64,000 nucleotides of DNA from Hyperoodon ampullatus (GCA_949752795.1 OX457058.1:163125353-163189352); one strand, 5' to 3'. Positions 10,526 through 23,799 are shown, counted from the first letter of the stretch. The notes: generated by a model not told the origin, from the letters alone. Numbers and translations: made by a program.

Positions 10526-13500
10526 ATCTCATTTTCCAGTTTGTCCTCCCAACTTCCTCAGTCAGAAGCTGCTCTAGGTCATGGCTTCAGACTGTATTAT
10601 ACAGCAGACTTTTTTCAGCCTTTCCTCCAAACTTTGTCTGTTGATTCAGTCACCAAACTCTTGGGAAGCACTTTTCTTCCTCAGTAGATCAGAGTTGAAA
10701 TCCTAGTCCCCACTGCCTTTTATGGAACCCAGAAGACATACATTTCATCCTGATCACAACTTTGTGTTTTAATCCCTCAAGATGTTTACCTTGCTTTTGA
10801 GGTTGGATTTAACTTCTTTAAAGTTTGTAGTAGAATTTGTGCATCAAAGTATGCTACATGATCTTCCTCATTTACTCTTGCTACACACAGTTATATTTCT
10901 ATACATTTAGAAATATCATTATTTTTGCCAGTTTTGAGAAATATAATTCTAAATGATTTTCCATTGAGTAGGCTACTACTATTTTCCTTCTAAGTGTTTA
11001 AAATGAAGTGAAAGAGTTTGAGATAAAAGTTTATAGTGATGTGCCACTTGAAGAATTAATTTTAGGAAATGTTTGACCATTGAGAGCAGATAGACTACGT
11101 ACTGTACTCTCTCTGTGTTTTAGCCTTCTATTTATGTCTAATGTCATGTATACAGAACATAAGAGCATAGGCTGCTGATAATGGGGACTCAACATTTAAT
11201 TGAGGATAAATAAAAAATTGTTTTGAGAGTCCTAAAGGTTAACCCTGAATTTGTCTGTAAGCTAGGGTTCTACATTTGGAAAGAAGGAAAATTATAAACA
11301 TATCCAGTGGAATGACAGATTCCTTAGATTTTTTTATTATCACTTTGTTTCAAAGCATTTCTTTTAAAATGTTACTGTGAGTCATGGTAAAGGATGAAAG
11401 AAATGCACATTCAGGCCTGACACAAGGAATAAAATCCTCTGCAGGCAACTTACAGGAAAACACAGAGATTTGTTCCTAAGCTGGAAGAAGCCACAAGCTG
11501 CTAAACAAATGAGCACAAACCTTATAGGATGAATGGAGTTTGCCAGGTTTGCCTCTCTAAAAGTAATTTTTAAAAATACCATTCCTATACGAGGTTAGAC
11601 TTGTGGTTGACACATATAGAAAATTGAGATGTGAGATAGTCCATCCTAACTCACCAGTAAGCATTTGGTCCTGTGACTAGAACTCAATTCTTGGCACTCA
11701 GTTTTCACTAAAGCCTCAAAACAATATATCTCTAAAGCATATGGAAATGTATTTTCCCAGAGGCATTCTCGAGAATAATATAGAAAAGAACCATCTAGAC
11801 GGTATCAAAGTGTTAAAATTGGGCATCAGCTTTGGGAAAACAGTCATAATTTGTGATCTCAAGAAAACTATCTGTGTTTGTTTGCTGTTTTGATTTCTCA
11901 AAAAGATTAAAAATTGTGATATTTCTAATGAATATCAAACTTCTAATGATTTGTTCAAACTAAAACTTTTCAAATGTATTTGCTGTTCTCATATTTCAGT
12001 ATAGGAGACTCTTCATGTTTAATAATTTTCAATCTGTTTATAGCTCAAGGACAGCAATCTTTACAAAATAAAGTATACTGAAATGTGAGAATCACGAAAA
12101 GTATAATTTCTATGTTATTTTAAATTAAATGCAAGCTTTCAATTCATATTACTTATAATATACTATCTCTATTTTCCAAATGCACACCAAATTTATTTTA
12201 TAATTTAGAATACATGGAAGATGATTTTTGGAACAATGAAAAAAATTATGCTACCCCTCAATTAAAATATTAGTCATAAGCTATGGAGGAAAATTTTTTA
12301 AAAATCAATAGTAAAACAGTTGAATATGCAACAATGAAATGACTATATTTATAAACTGCCCAAAGTGATGAAATATGGGGAAAAGTTGTGCCTCCTTATA
12401 GAACTAATGTACCCAAAGTGAGATTTGTAAAATCTTTCACCTTTGAGGCTTAATGGGCTCCTCTCTGATAACATCCCCCGACCTTGAATAATCTGATCGA
12501 TCCTTTTTTTTCTCTAATTTTGTTTTATTATAGTATTTAATTGAAATCATAAAAAAAGAACCAGAAGGGAAATATAGAAATTTATTTTAAATGTTTTATC
12601 AGAGTATGGGAAATGTGAACAGCTCTTACAAAAGCCTAAGCTTCAACTTTTCAAGGTGACTCTAATCTACATTTTCACAGAAAATGAGAGTATATATTGT
12701 CATAATGTGTTTCTATGGTAACTATTTTTTATGCTGAAAATAAACTAATGAATCTCATAAGAAGATTGCCCTTCATGGGCTTTGGACAAATAACTGTCTT
12801 TTTATTTACCTGTAAATAAAGAAAGTTCTTCAATATGCATTATTCAGACCTTCGCTCACTCAGAAGTATCAAAAGGATCGAGGTTGTCTGAGGCTCTATT
12901 TACCAAGAAGCAGCGTATAGCTAACTGAGCAGGTTAGATAAGTAAGTAATCTAACTAGGAAACAATAGTTCAGATTTAGTTTTATTTCAGGGCATACTAG
13001 TGTTGAAACAAATGTTTCCATGGCAGACAGTGATATAGAATGAGACTCAGCATGAATGCTGGAAATTCCAAGGAAAGAGAAAGGATTTTCTCAGTCACTA
13101 ATGACTCATAATTACCATAAATATGATATTTATTAACAACACAAGTAAGTAAATTCACATTAAAGAAAAAACACGTACATAAGGTACTTTCAGATTTTAA
13201 TTGTCAATCAATGTTCCCAAGGTCTGGTGCCAAGGTTTATAGGACAATCAAAACTCCCTCCCTTGACCATCCTTCTTCATTTTCTCACTTCTCAGTGCTT
13301 CATCATCCAGTGCAAAATGGGAACAATAATATTTCTCCTATTTCCTTGGTAACATTATTTTGAGAGTAAAATAAGGGGTGACAAATTCTTCCACAAATGA
13401 GTATACTCCTTGGTAACCACTTCTGAAGTGCCTAGTGCTTTCGGGTGACCTGAGCAGTTTTCCATGTATCTCCAGTCTGGAGACTTGCTTATAGTGCACA

Positions 13501-13749
13501 CAAAAATCCTTGAAATAGAGTAGTGGAAAGGCATCAAAATAAAAGACTTGTAATAGTCCAGATAAATTGCTTCTACTGATGAAGTTATCTCCAGTTTAAG
13601 AAACTGAAAGCCAATCTTGGCACATTAGAAATGTAAGTAAAGTCTCATTATACTATGGTGACATCCCTGGGAGTTACCAATTCAGTCTACTCCTTTACAG
13701 AAGAAATATCCCTCATCCACATCACAACCCCTTTTTTGGCTGTTTTATT
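10526..13749. other. unassigned region, 3.2 kb
   Basis: No repeat of a family I recognise and no gene. Short frames at 11382-11582 and 11716-11901 (-) have no recognisable product. Candidate for unique, possibly intronic sequence. Confidence 0.4.
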
Positions 13750-14112
13750 ATATGGCTCTCAAATTCTTTGACATTGCTGTTATTCTGGTTGTTTGCATCT
13801 GGATCAGAAGATGTAGAGTGAGTCCTCTGAGGGTGGGTACTAAAAGGTAAGGTGTCATCAAAACACTCACACTTGGAGCCCTGGGTTGCCATAAAGAATA
13901 TCTGACTATCCTGTAGCCACTTTGTTGTGAGGAATCCAAGCTACAGGGAGACGTGACATGTAGGTGCTCCTGTCAGCTGCCCCTGCTGAGCATAGCCATC
14001 CCCTGGACCCACTGTATGAAATCCTGACCCAATGATTCTGCAAGAATAATAACATGGTTGATTTTAATTACTGTCATGGAGTAATTGTTACCCAGCAATA
14101 GTAACTGCTACA
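13750..14112 (+). mobile_element. MaLR LTR-like repeat
   Basis: It starts at 'tggctctcaaattctttgac' and carries 'ccactttgttgtgaggaatc' plus 'caagctacagggagacgtga', 'catgtaggtgctcctgtcag', 'gacccaatgattctgcaaga' and the end 'tgttacccagcaatagtaac'. This order matches old LTRs of MLT1 type, which end in a 'cagcaatagataact' motif. Inference: solo LTR. The family assignment needs a library search. Confidence 0.65.
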
Positions 14113-14279
14113 GAATTTTTTTCAGAGATGAAATGTTGACTTTTCCAGAGTTTTAGTTAATGCCATAAAAGGATGAGACTGTGGGAGTGTGTATGTATGG
14201 GTACGGGGATTGGGGTATCTTGCACGTGAGAGGAATGTAAATAGTTTGTAGTCAGAGGACTCAATGCAAAGATTTCAAA

Positions 14280-14428
14280 ACATGGCTCCCAAATTCTTTG
14301 ACACTTTTCCCATTAAGAATTGGAATCCGCCTTCCCATTAAATCCTGACAGTCTTTGATTAATAAAGTACACTAATGAAGTCCTGAGTAATTTGTTGTGC
14401 ACCACTTTGACCTGGAATATTCTTTTTC
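14280..14428 (+). mobile_element. MaLR LTR-like fragment, 5' part only
   Basis: It begins 'tggctcccaaattctttgac', matching the start of the LTR at 13750 in 19 of 20 bases, then diverges through 'tcccattaagaattggaatc'. An antisense L1M piece follows at 14432. It may be a second copy of the same LTR family. Confidence 0.55.
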
Positions 14429-14431
14429 TTT

Positions 14432-14690
14432 TATAGGTCCATATGAATTTATTGAAGGATAATTTACATACTTAAGAAGGCACATATTTCAGAGTACAGT
14501 TTGATGACATTTGACAATTTTAAACACCTGTATAACCACCACTCCTTTAGGTCATAGAGCATTTCTAGAAAACTTTCTGGTACCAAGTGACCCTTTCCAG
14601 ACATATTTTTATTTTCTTCTTACCTGCCTCCACCCCATCCCATCCAGGCAACCATTGTTCTGAGTTCTATTAGCATAGAACAACTTTTAT
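14432..14690 (-). mobile_element. ancient L1 (L1M type) 3' UTR
   Basis: Plus-strand blocks 'tttattgaaggataatttac', 'agagtacagtttgatgacat', 'cctgtataaccaccactcct' and 'catcccatccaggcaaccat' are the reverse complement of an L1M 3' UTR. It splits the neighbouring LTR-type sequence. Confidence 0.75.
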
Positions 14691-14714
14691 TTGCAAGAAA
14701 TACTCTTGAACTCC

Positions 14715-15005
14715 AATTTCACATTTTATAGTAACCCTTGCAACTAAATGTAGCAGGTGACCAGTCCCTGCCAATGGAATTTGTATAAATCATGTGCACC
14801 TTCGCTACCCCTCTTCCAGTTGGCTAACTAAATGTCTACAACTCCAGGACACAAAATGGAGAGAGGTCAGGATCATGAATCCCCATATAGGTGTGGCCCA
14901 CTGAATTTCACATCGGACCACTGCTTGGGTGAGAAGTGAACTTTCAATATGTCATTTACCATATCTTATCCATTGCAGCATATAGCCTTTTCTCAACCAA
15001 TACAC
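14715..15005 (+). mobile_element. ancient LTR-like fragment
   Basis: 'ggtgaccagtccctgccaat', 'ggacacaaaatggagagagg', 'cggaccactgcttgggtgag', 'aagtgaacttt' and the end 'attgcagcatatagcctttt' match, in order, a MaLR-type LTR whose 3' end usually reads 'gagaaataaacttctatt...cagcataacctagcc'. It may be the rest of the LTR interrupted at 14429 or a different one. Confidence 0.5.
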
Positions 15006-16439
15006 CATACAGAATAGGCTCTTAGGATCTAGTATCTTGTTATTTAAAGAAACAAAAATCAGCAACACTGCCTCATAAACTACTGAGACAGCAAAAGCAT
15101 CTTGTTAAACATGGTGTCAGAAAGAGAGTCAGTTACTTGGGTGAGGAGGGCTGATTGATGTGTGTAAACTGTAAGGAAGACTTCACCTAGAACACTCAAA
15201 GTCTATTGACTAAGATTCCTCCCACCCTCACAGTTTTCATATCATTTGTTTGCCTCCATGGTTATTTCTTCTATGCTTTTTCACTTATACAATTCCAATT
15301 TTTGTTCATGTACTCTTTATTAAGATATCTCAATATATTCAACTGAGTTTTACTCAAGTTTTATAGTCCTGACTCTTAGATATTTACATATGTTTACATC
15401 TGTTGATTTAATTTATTGATCTAAGTTTCAATTTTAAAAGAGTAATCTTATTTCCCTCTTTGTTTTTAAAATTTTTTTTCACCATTGCCCTTCAAAATAA
15501 AATTATAAGAGAAAATGAATATAAAATACCAACATTTTTCCTTTAATGTATTTGATGGCTAGTTAGTTATGTACATCCGAATATAATTGATAGCTAATAC
15601 TAAGAACAGAAGAGAAAATCTTTCTTATGATCTTTAACGTCTACTGTTTAATCACTGCTGGGTCATCATTTCCTGTTTATTTTACTGTGGCTTAATCTGA
15701 GGACTTAATGTGTTTGCATTAGCTTGTGACATATATCCACTTTTATCCTATGAGTAGGGCATAATGAATTTTTAGTATTGTCTTAATTTTCCATTTCATT
15801 TGTTAATGCAGAAAGAATTCAAAGTGCTTCACTAAATTACTTCTTAAGTATAATAATATTCCCTCAAGAAATTAGGAGCTTCACTTTTAACTTGAAAAGG
15901 GAAGGTCAATAATAAAAACAAGCAACACTAAGTCTCTGTGCCAATATGTAAAAATTCGGGAATGATTACTTCATTTTAATTTCTTTCTCTATGTAATTTA
16001 AAGTATTCTTTTATCTCCCTTCATATTTTTCCCTTTGAGAAATATTTTGTTTAATATAAACTAGTGGGATTTAAGAATGACGTTTGGATTTAATTTACAA
16101 GGAGATAATCCTTAATGGCAAAAGGAATCTCTAAAATTTTTAGGCCAATGAGAAGTATATTGGGATTTTTTAGAACTTGGTATCATGACTTCTTAATGTT
16201 ACAGATAGCAAACTATACAAAAAGGATGCATGTACCCTTTCCATTGCCTAGAGTTTTTGCTGTACATCTTCAACTGGATGATCCAATAGTCCCACAAATA
16301 CAAAATGTTCAAAACTTAATCTGGAAATGGCAAAATTCAAAATAACATAATATTGTGGTTGTATGATCTCTAGGGTAAATTGAGTGAGAATCAAATAAAA
16401 TAATACATGTTATATATCAAAAATATTTATGATGATTTT
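15006..16439. other. unassigned AT-rich region
   Basis: No gene or clear repeat. A short frame at 16115-16345 (+) lacks recognisable features. Confidence 0.4.
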
Positions 16440-17055
16440 TCTCACCAATAATTTACTTTGAAAATGTCAAATATATTAAAAAGATGCAAGCCATGTACAA
16501 TGAACCCCATATACTCATGTAGATTGATTAATTGATAACTTTTTGCCATATCTGTACTATCACACACACATACACACATACCTTTTATGCCAAAACATTT
16601 GAGGGATATGTATAAACACAATGACATTTCATGCCTAAACATTTAGTAAATATCTCCTAAGAAAAACACATAAACACATTCTCTGATACAAACACAATCT
16701 ATCATACTCAGAAAATGTAACCTTAATATAGTACTCTTTTCTAATATATACTTCACAACCAAATCTACCAATTGTCCTAATAATTTGCATTATACTCATA
16801 AAAAACAATTCAGGATGCAATCAGAGATCATTTTTTGCATTTAATTTTCATGGCTGTCTAGCTTCTCTCATGTAGAACAGTTCTCCATCGTTTTAGATCT
16901 CATGCTAGTATCATAAATAATTCTGGTTATTTTGAAAAATGCAGTATCTATTTTTTGAATTATTTCCTGATGGTTGGACTCAAGCTGTCCTTTCAGGCAG
17001 TGGAATAACAAGAATATACATAGGTGATGTATATTTCTCAGTGCTTGCATCACAG
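16440..17055. mobile_element. ancient L1-family fragment (L1ME-like)
   Basis: It follows an old LINE-derived sequence I know in this order: 'gatgcaagccatgtacaatg', 'gataactttttgccatatct', a CA-rich stretch at 16562-16580, 'cctaaacatttagtaaatat', 'ctcctaagaaaaacacataa', 'accaattgtcctaataattt', 'caggatgcaatcagagatca', 'tgcatttaattttcatggct' and 'atgtagaacagttctcc'. Orientation relative to L1 I leave open. Confidence 0.65.
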
Positions 17056-18359
17056 GACACTAGCTTTTTCTTCAAGATAGGGTTTTTATTTCTCTTGCCA
17101 AGTACCTGAGTTCTCTTACTGTCCTGAGCCAAAGTGCTGGGGTTTTCTGGTCTCCCTAATGACCTGAAAGAGTAGAGTCTCTAGCCCCACTCCCAAGTTT
17201 AGCCCTTCAGGAGTTCTGCCTGAAGCAGTTGTGCCACACTGGACTTGCACTTTTGGTTTGCCCTGAAGTTCCACTCCATCCCTCCAGCTTCTAGAATCAA
17301 CTGAATAATGACTGCCCTCCTCTTTGGCCCAAGGTCTAAGGCAATGAGGTAAATCCACAAAGAGAGTGAGGGTGATTCTTTGAGGCCTTCATCCCTTGTG
17401 CTCTCAGGACTCTGATCTCTGTCATCAGACTTGGTTATAGAGTTTTTTCAGCCCTGGCTGCCCTTTGTAGCATACAAATATTTTGGGGACAGACCCAACT
17501 CAATTTCATGTTTTGGAGTTCTTATACTAGCCTTGATATTGAAAGAGTAATCCTTCACTGTTTTATTAAATCTTTCAGGCTACTAAGATGTATATATTTT
17601 AAAAAATATATTTGGAGGGAGGTTTGCTTCAAATCATGTAGACTACCAATATTAAAAGAAGAAATCCTGATTTTTACATTGTTTATTCTCAACTTTATAC
17701 ATATATTTTTTGTTTATTATTTATAAGCTACCTATTGCTCTTTTTGCCTTTTATGCCTTCTGTTTTTCTCAATCTCTTATATTTGCATTCTTATGGTATT
17801 AATCTCTAACTTAAAAAAACATATTATTAAGCATTTTAGCCTCTATAATGAATGATATCTATATCTTCCCTCCAAATATGATTACTTTCTGATGTAATAC
17901 AATTAGATTCCTTTGTTTTCCAGTTACCAAATCTGTTCTCCATAGTCTACTTTAGTTCAAGAAATCAATTCAGTGGGTTGCAACTATTAAAAAAAGATTC
18001 AGAATAAGAAAGTTTAATGTGCACACACATTGAAAATTTATTATAATTTATTCCTTTATATACATATATATATACATGCACACTCATATTCACCATATAA
18101 ACACTGAATATAAAGAAATATACAAAATATATATGTACACATAGTTATGGTTACAGTTTTTGAAAAATTGGAAATTCATTAGTTCAATTTTATTTCTATA
18201 CTTTATTATATCAAGGAGTGCATCATTTATGTCTTGATTTTGAAGAAAATAATAGAGTACACTAAATTGTCTTCTTTACAGTGCTTCCTTATATAAAATT
18301 GTGCCTTGCTTATTAAAGTTGCATCTTTGGGGGTATACTCTTCAAGGGTCTTTCCAAAC
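17056..18359. other. unassigned; locally GC-richer at 17100-17480
   Basis: The segment 17100-17480 is less AT-rich than its surroundings and carries an 80-codon minus-strand frame at 17116-17358, which I do not recognise. From 17950 to 18150 the sequence is AT-rich with TATATA runs. No gene called. Confidence 0.4.
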
Positions 18360-18570
18360 GTAATTTTTATATGATGAACCTTCTGAGGTTTGGTATGAAT
18401 GAAAAAATCTGTATGGCACTCTCACATTTAAATGACATTTAAATTTTATTTTTGATATAATTTCCTTTTAACGTTTCAAATATATTATTTCATTTTCTTT
18501 ATGTTTCTAATGTTACTATTAACCAGTCCAATATCAATGTGATTTTATTCTTCTTCCCGTTTTCAATTTT
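18360..18570 (-). mobile_element. possible old L1 (L1M or HAL1) ORF1 fragment
   Basis: Plus-strand blocks 'tttgatataatttcctttta' through 'aaatatattatttcattttc' and 'gttactattaaccagtccaa' resemble, weakly and in order, the antisense of L1M ORF1 (the '...aatatatcatcccactgcc...gaaatcagctgttaatc...' region). The similarity is low, so this is tentative. Confidence 0.35.
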
Positions 18571-18659
18571 TTTTTCTGAAGATCATGTAATATTTTTCCC
18601 TTCATTTTCAAGGGAGAAAAATGAGCAAAATCTAGAAGCTCTCCTCCACCCCATCTTTT

Positions 18660-18895
18660 TCGGTACGCGGGCCTCTCACTGCTGTGGCCTCTCCTGTTGC
18701 AGAGCACAGACTCCAGACATGCAGGCTGCGGATGCGCAGGCTCCTGATGTGCAGGCTCAGCGGCCATGGCTCAGCGGCCATGGCTCACGGGCCTAGCCAC
18801 TCGGCGGCATGTGGTATGTTCCTGGACCAGGGCACAAACCCATGTCCCCTCCATCGGCAGGCGGACTCTCAACCACTGCGCCACCAGGGAAGCCC
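18660..18895 (-). mobile_element. CHR SINE with internal tandem expansions
   Basis: Reverse-oriented CHR SINE (sense start at 18895, intact A and B box regions). Its tRNA-unrelated body is about 44 bases longer than its relatives. Three 15-base units lie at 18716-18730, 18731-18745 and 18746-18760 (core GATGYGCAGGCT), then two 14-base units CGGCCATGGCTCAS at 18761-18774 and 18775-18788. The T-tail is short (18656-18660). Possible duplicated flanks are 'ccaccccat' (18646-18654) and 'cacccccat' (18899-18907). Frames through it are artefacts. Confidence 0.95.
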
Positions 18896-19399
18896 CTACA
18901 CCCCCATAGTTTTAACGTGGCATTTGGACTTCTCCATCCCAGGTTGCCAATTCTTCTTCACAGCAGTTTGAAAATTTATATCTCAGTAGGACTTTCACAG
19001 TTTTTAACATCAGTTTTCCTAACTCATATATTTCCCTCTCATTTCTTTTGTTTCTCCTGAAATAGGTCTTATGGAAGTGATTAAAAAGTCTATGCTTGCT
19101 TACCATCTTGTCAGCATTACCAACATTACCCCTATTTTAATATTTTTAATCAATCAATCATTTACAAAGAACAGTATACTCACCTTTTCAGTTTTTTCAA
19201 TGCTCAATCAATTCTCAACTCAGTGAAGTTGACTTTCTTCTTGTCAATAAAAATAATAATAATAATAATAATTACTAAATTGTTCTTAATTTCATTACTG
19301 ACTTCCATGTTGCTAAACCTAGCATGGTTTGACTTTTTAGCTCTCAACTTACAGCTCTTATTAGCTCATGTGACTCAACTATTGGATTATCAAATTTCA
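18896..19399. other. unassigned sequence
   Basis: May continue the old element interrupted by the SINE, but I cannot match it. Contains an AAT repeat. Confidence 0.4.
19251..19273. repeat. (AAT)n short microsatellite
   Basis: About seven AAT units in a row. Confidence 0.9.
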
Positions 19400-20460
19400 T
19401 TCCTGGTCTGAATTTTGAAAACCCATTTACTTTGAAGCCAAATCCCTCAAACCTCCATTTCTCTCCCTTCCAATGTTTACTCTTCTTTAGCCTTCAATTG
19501 TTACTAGGGCTACACATGGCATGCATAAGAAGTAATAAATATTAAATCTATCTTTAAGTTATAGGAAAGATTCTGCTGAGTTCCAGACCCATGTATCCAT
19601 TTACTTACTATATCTTTCCACTAGCATATCCCACAGACATTACTAATTTAGGATGTTCAAAGCTAATATCATCATGCATTCCCTAAATATGATGCCAGTC
19701 TTGTGTATTCATTCGTGGAGAATGATAATTTCATCACTTCAGTTTCCTAAGTCATAAAATGCACAGTCCTGGTTTCTCAACATATTTTATACTCTTTCCC
19801 AATTCTTCCACTTCTCTCATATCCAATTTATCATCATTCTTTGTGTCTGTCTTCTTAACATCTCTTGAATCTGTATCTCTTTCTCCATTTTCATAATCCG
19901 TCTCCTAATTCTGTCATGCATTAAATTTTGCTTGAACCACTGCCATAACATCTCTTCTGTGTTAATTTCCTGTGAGTTTAATTATCTCCAATATATTCTC
20001 AACCCTGACAATACCATCCTAACAACATAACTCCCATACTCAAAATGTCTAGTAAATCCATGGTACAAATTTAAATCACTTAAAGGGTATAAAAGTCATT
20101 TAAAGTCTGGCTTGTACCTGAACAGTTCACCTCATCACCCCTTCATGTTTATATTCTAGAATTACTGCCATTTGTACTTCTCACATCTTGTCGTGGGTCT
20201 ATAGTACCTACAGGATTTTTTCAGAGTGCTCCCTGATATTCATTGATATATCCTCACTTTGCTCTGCCTTCCCTTCTTTTTCATCTTCAGATTTCACTTC
20301 AAATAATATATTTTTTGTTAAATCTTCCCTGAATACCAAAGAGCCATAGATGTCACTGCTCTGGTGCTCCACTGCATTTTGTATTTAAAATAAGATATAT
20401 TGGAATAGTCTCCTTGTCTGTTTACTTATTAATTGAGCCAGCTCTTTTAGGAGAGGGTTA
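19400..20460 (+). mobile_element. degraded L2 LINE, 3' portion
   Basis: Long C+T-rich sense L2-like sequence: 'cttgaaccactgccataaca', 'ttctcaaccctgacaatacc', 'cacctcatcaccccttcatg', 'ctctgccttcccttcttttt', 'tcagatttcacttcaaataa', 'aaatcttccctgaatacc' and 'ttgtctgtttacttattaat', in the same order as the L2 3' end ('...ctctgcctggaa...tcaggtctcagctcaaatgtcacc...cttccctgaccacc...'). An L2 of about 1 kb is a fairly long remnant. No reading frame survives. Confidence 0.6.
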
Positions 20461-20926
20461 ATAATAGAAACTACTGAATATGGTTTTAAAATTAAATTCC
20501 TGGAAAACAGTTTTGAAATTAAATTCTGTAAAACAGGAAGCATAACATAAGTTTCAGCTATTAATACTATTTTCTGGCAATCATGATTAATTCACAGATT
20601 TGCTATTCTTTAAAAAACGACACTGCTGAAAACAATATTATAGTTATTTAATAAACATGCATTGAATTTATGAATATATTTAGAAATATGTTGCATTCTT
20701 GTATCATGACATCAGGGTTATGAAGTTGTAGTGGCAGTGAAAGGAGAATACCCTTAATTCTTGGTCAAATAAATCAGTAGATATCACAGATATTGCTAGA
20801 TCAAATATTATCTTAAGACATGCCAGAAATTACAGGTGTCTAAACTCCAGGAAAAATGGACACAAGGATCTGGAATGAGATCAATGCACAATTTTGGCTT
20901 TATACTCCAACCCACCCCAAATTGAG

Positions 20927-20967
20927 GGCTCCTTATTAAGGCTTATTAAGGGCTTTTTATTAAGGCT
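20927..20967. repeat. short imperfect tandem repeat, three units
   Basis: Three units of the type GGCTYYTTATTAAG follow each other (20927-20940, a shortened unit at 20941-20950, 20951-20964). Confidence 0.85.
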
Positions 20968-21532
20968 GTTGAAGATGTGCTCTTTTGTAGTACTCAGACC
21001 CTTAGCTATTTCAGAGTCTGTGGGAATATAGGATAAAACTTCTCAGGAGGTGGTCTAACATCTTGAATAGATGTGGAATATGATATACGGAAATTGTAAA
21101 TCTTGCTATGATTATTTTCTGTGCTTTGCCCTATGAAGCTACAGCTTTGAAAATGGTTATTATCATAACAGGAAATATCAGAAGGGATTGCTTTACAATG
21201 AAGTTGTATACATATTCAGGTCACTGCTGTGTGCTTTCTGAAATTATTGGAGGGGAAATCCACGAGAAGCAGTTTCATTGTCTCTTACACATAGACTGGG
21301 AATATATGTATACATGTTCAGATACACACGAATGCACAGTTCTACATAAACTTGTAAATAAATGATATAGATGAAACACATAGAATTTCTGTACTTTAAA
21401 GTTATATCTGTTTAAAAACTTTTAAAGGACCATCTCTTAAAATACAGTTTGTCCACAGCCATATAAAATTGATTAATGGGAAAGATTAGCTATGCAATTC
21501 GATGAAGTCACACATTGATTCCATGTCAGGTT

Positions 21533-21552
21533 TTTGTTTGTTTGTTTGTTTT
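21533..21552. repeat. (TTTG)n short repeat
   Basis: Five TTTG/GTTT units in a row. Confidence 0.9.
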
Positions 21553-23799
21553 AACTGAAGTTTTGTACTATCCCTATATACTTGCAATTCCTGGGGCAGA
21601 TGGTGCTAGAAAGGTCTTTAGGAACTGAACACAGTTTTCTTTCACAATCCCAGAAAAATCTCTTGGTTCAGAGATTTAATCAAACAATATATGACCACTG
21701 TACCATTAACACAGTTACATCCCCTCCATCAAAAAAAAATTTGTCTTTTTTACATACAAACCCTATATCAAATGCCTATCCCCTATCTACTGATTACTAA
21801 TGCTGGGATATCTGCCTGATTATTTCAAAGCCAAACCACCAAGCCATTTCTTTCTATATTACCTTACTAGCATATTGAAACACCAAAATTTGTTCTAACA
21901 CTACCCATATTTAATTTCTGTATCTTCCTATGGCTTCTTTTGCTAATTCTTCGTATGAATAATAAGTATATTATAAGCCCTTCCCTCATACCATCTAATA
22001 TAAATTTTATAAGACTCTGATAGTTAGGTAAATGAGGTATAGCTTCCTCTTTGGGGCTCTAAAATGTTCATGATAAAAAACAAAATAGGTGAAACTCCCC
22101 AGAAATCCCGTAAAGACAGGAAGCTATTTTTACCAAAATGCCACATTTTTATCTACATTAAGTGAATCCATTGTTCCCTCTACTACCCCTTGGGGTAGCA
22201 GATTTGAATATACTTTAAAAACATTTCATCTTATTCTTTTGGCTGTTTGTGTATCTCAGGTTCTCATTGGTGAGTCTAGAGGGTTCCATTTTTACCTGTT
22301 TTTTTTTTCTTCCAATTTAACCAAAGTAAGTTTGGTTTTATTTATTTTCCTTTGTCTCTTAATTTCAGAAGTCCCTGGTTGGCAAGCTTATATTTTTACT
22401 TTATTGGCAATGTGTGGATACACTTATCTCCATCATGGCTACCTCTGGGCATCAGAGAGGTAGAAGAAGTACTGACTGAAAATCTCCAAATAATATGTTT
22501 CAAACTCATTTCATTCTGTTTTATTTTATTTTTTATGAATGTTAACTTAGAAAGACAATAGGTTTAGTTGGTCTGGAATTAATAATATTCTCTGTTCAAT
22601 TTTCTAAAATAAACTCTCAGTGGATTTTTAGTAAAGAGGTATAAAATACATTTGCAGCTTAAACTTTTCTTAGAATTGCCCCCCAGGATGGAAGAAAATG
22701 GCAAACCAGAAAAAAATGATGAAGGATCTAAATTTTTTTAGAATTTTATAGTGCATTAGCATCCAGTTTTTGTTATTACCCAGTGTTTATTCCCATAATT
22801 CTGATACAACAAAGATGTATGATGTTTAGCAGTATACTAACACACTAAACATTGATTACTGAAGAATGGATATACATTTTATTTTTTCTTGGATGTACAC
22901 CTAAAGTTAGCAAAAATTTTAACTGGCTCCCATGAGCTTGAATATGACGCCTAACAGAGCATGAACTATAGTCTCTCCATCTTCTCTAAAGTCCCTAGAG
23001 CCAATGAAGCAGTGATTTAAAAAATCAATAATCACCTTGGAAAACAACAAGAGGAATCCTTGAGGATGAGAGAACTTTAGAAAATCTTGATTGGCACAAG
23101 CCAGGCAGGGTCAGAACTGAAAAAGGAAACCTCAGGTCACATGTACATAAGAAAGTATTGCTGCAATATAGTGATGAAATAAAAGAGCTTAATTCCTGAA
23201 AGATGGGTGCTGGTTACAAAAGTAGGTCTATGTGTAATTTACAGGGTGATTAAGTGAGGCTTCGTAGAAGGTGAATCTACACCTTGGGAACACCACTTAA
23301 CACACTGATGTAATCGTGGAACCCTTGGCACTGACAGTTGTGTGTACCTCCCAATGTGAGCAGCAAGTGAGGGTAAATAGAGCAGTGCACTGAATGGCTG
23401 GTGATTGCAAATAAGAAAGGGGAACATTCATACCCAAAAAATGAGCAGGTGAAGTAACTAACCAACAGTTATATTCTTCCCACCAATCACTTGGTAAAGA
23501 CTGAAAGTACCAGAAGATGAGCAGCCCTACACTCATACATCTTCCTCACAAATCTCTGGGCAAGGAGATTCAGCATTTGATGGGACAGGGAACTTCAGCT
23601 ACAAAGATGAGCACACACCAGGAAATGCCAAACATTTAAGGAAAACACATATCATGAGAAGTAAAGAAACTAAATATAACAACATTCATGTGATGAATCA
23701 TAGTAAACAGTGAAAATATATCATACCTTAACATTTCATTAACTTAATAGTATCTGGAAAATGTGAAAGGACATTGGGTTCATACAAAAGAATCGACTA

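Larger units (their letters stand above)
20461..23799. other. unassigned region, 3.3 kb
   Basis: No known repeat recognised apart from the short ones listed separately. The longest frame is 22089-22463 (+), 124 codons, with hydrophobic runs but no family I know. The part from about 23040 on may already belong to the L1M starting downstream. Confidence 0.4.

Noticed and set aside
17116..17358. 80-codon minus frame in locally GC-richer sequence
   Set aside because: No motif, no splice-like context and no recognisable protein; kept only as a note.
22089..22463. 124-codon frame with hydrophobic runs, considered as a membrane protein exon
   Set aside because: The hydrophobic residues come from T-rich codons in AT-rich DNA, there is no Kozak-type start or splice context, and no similarity is recognised.
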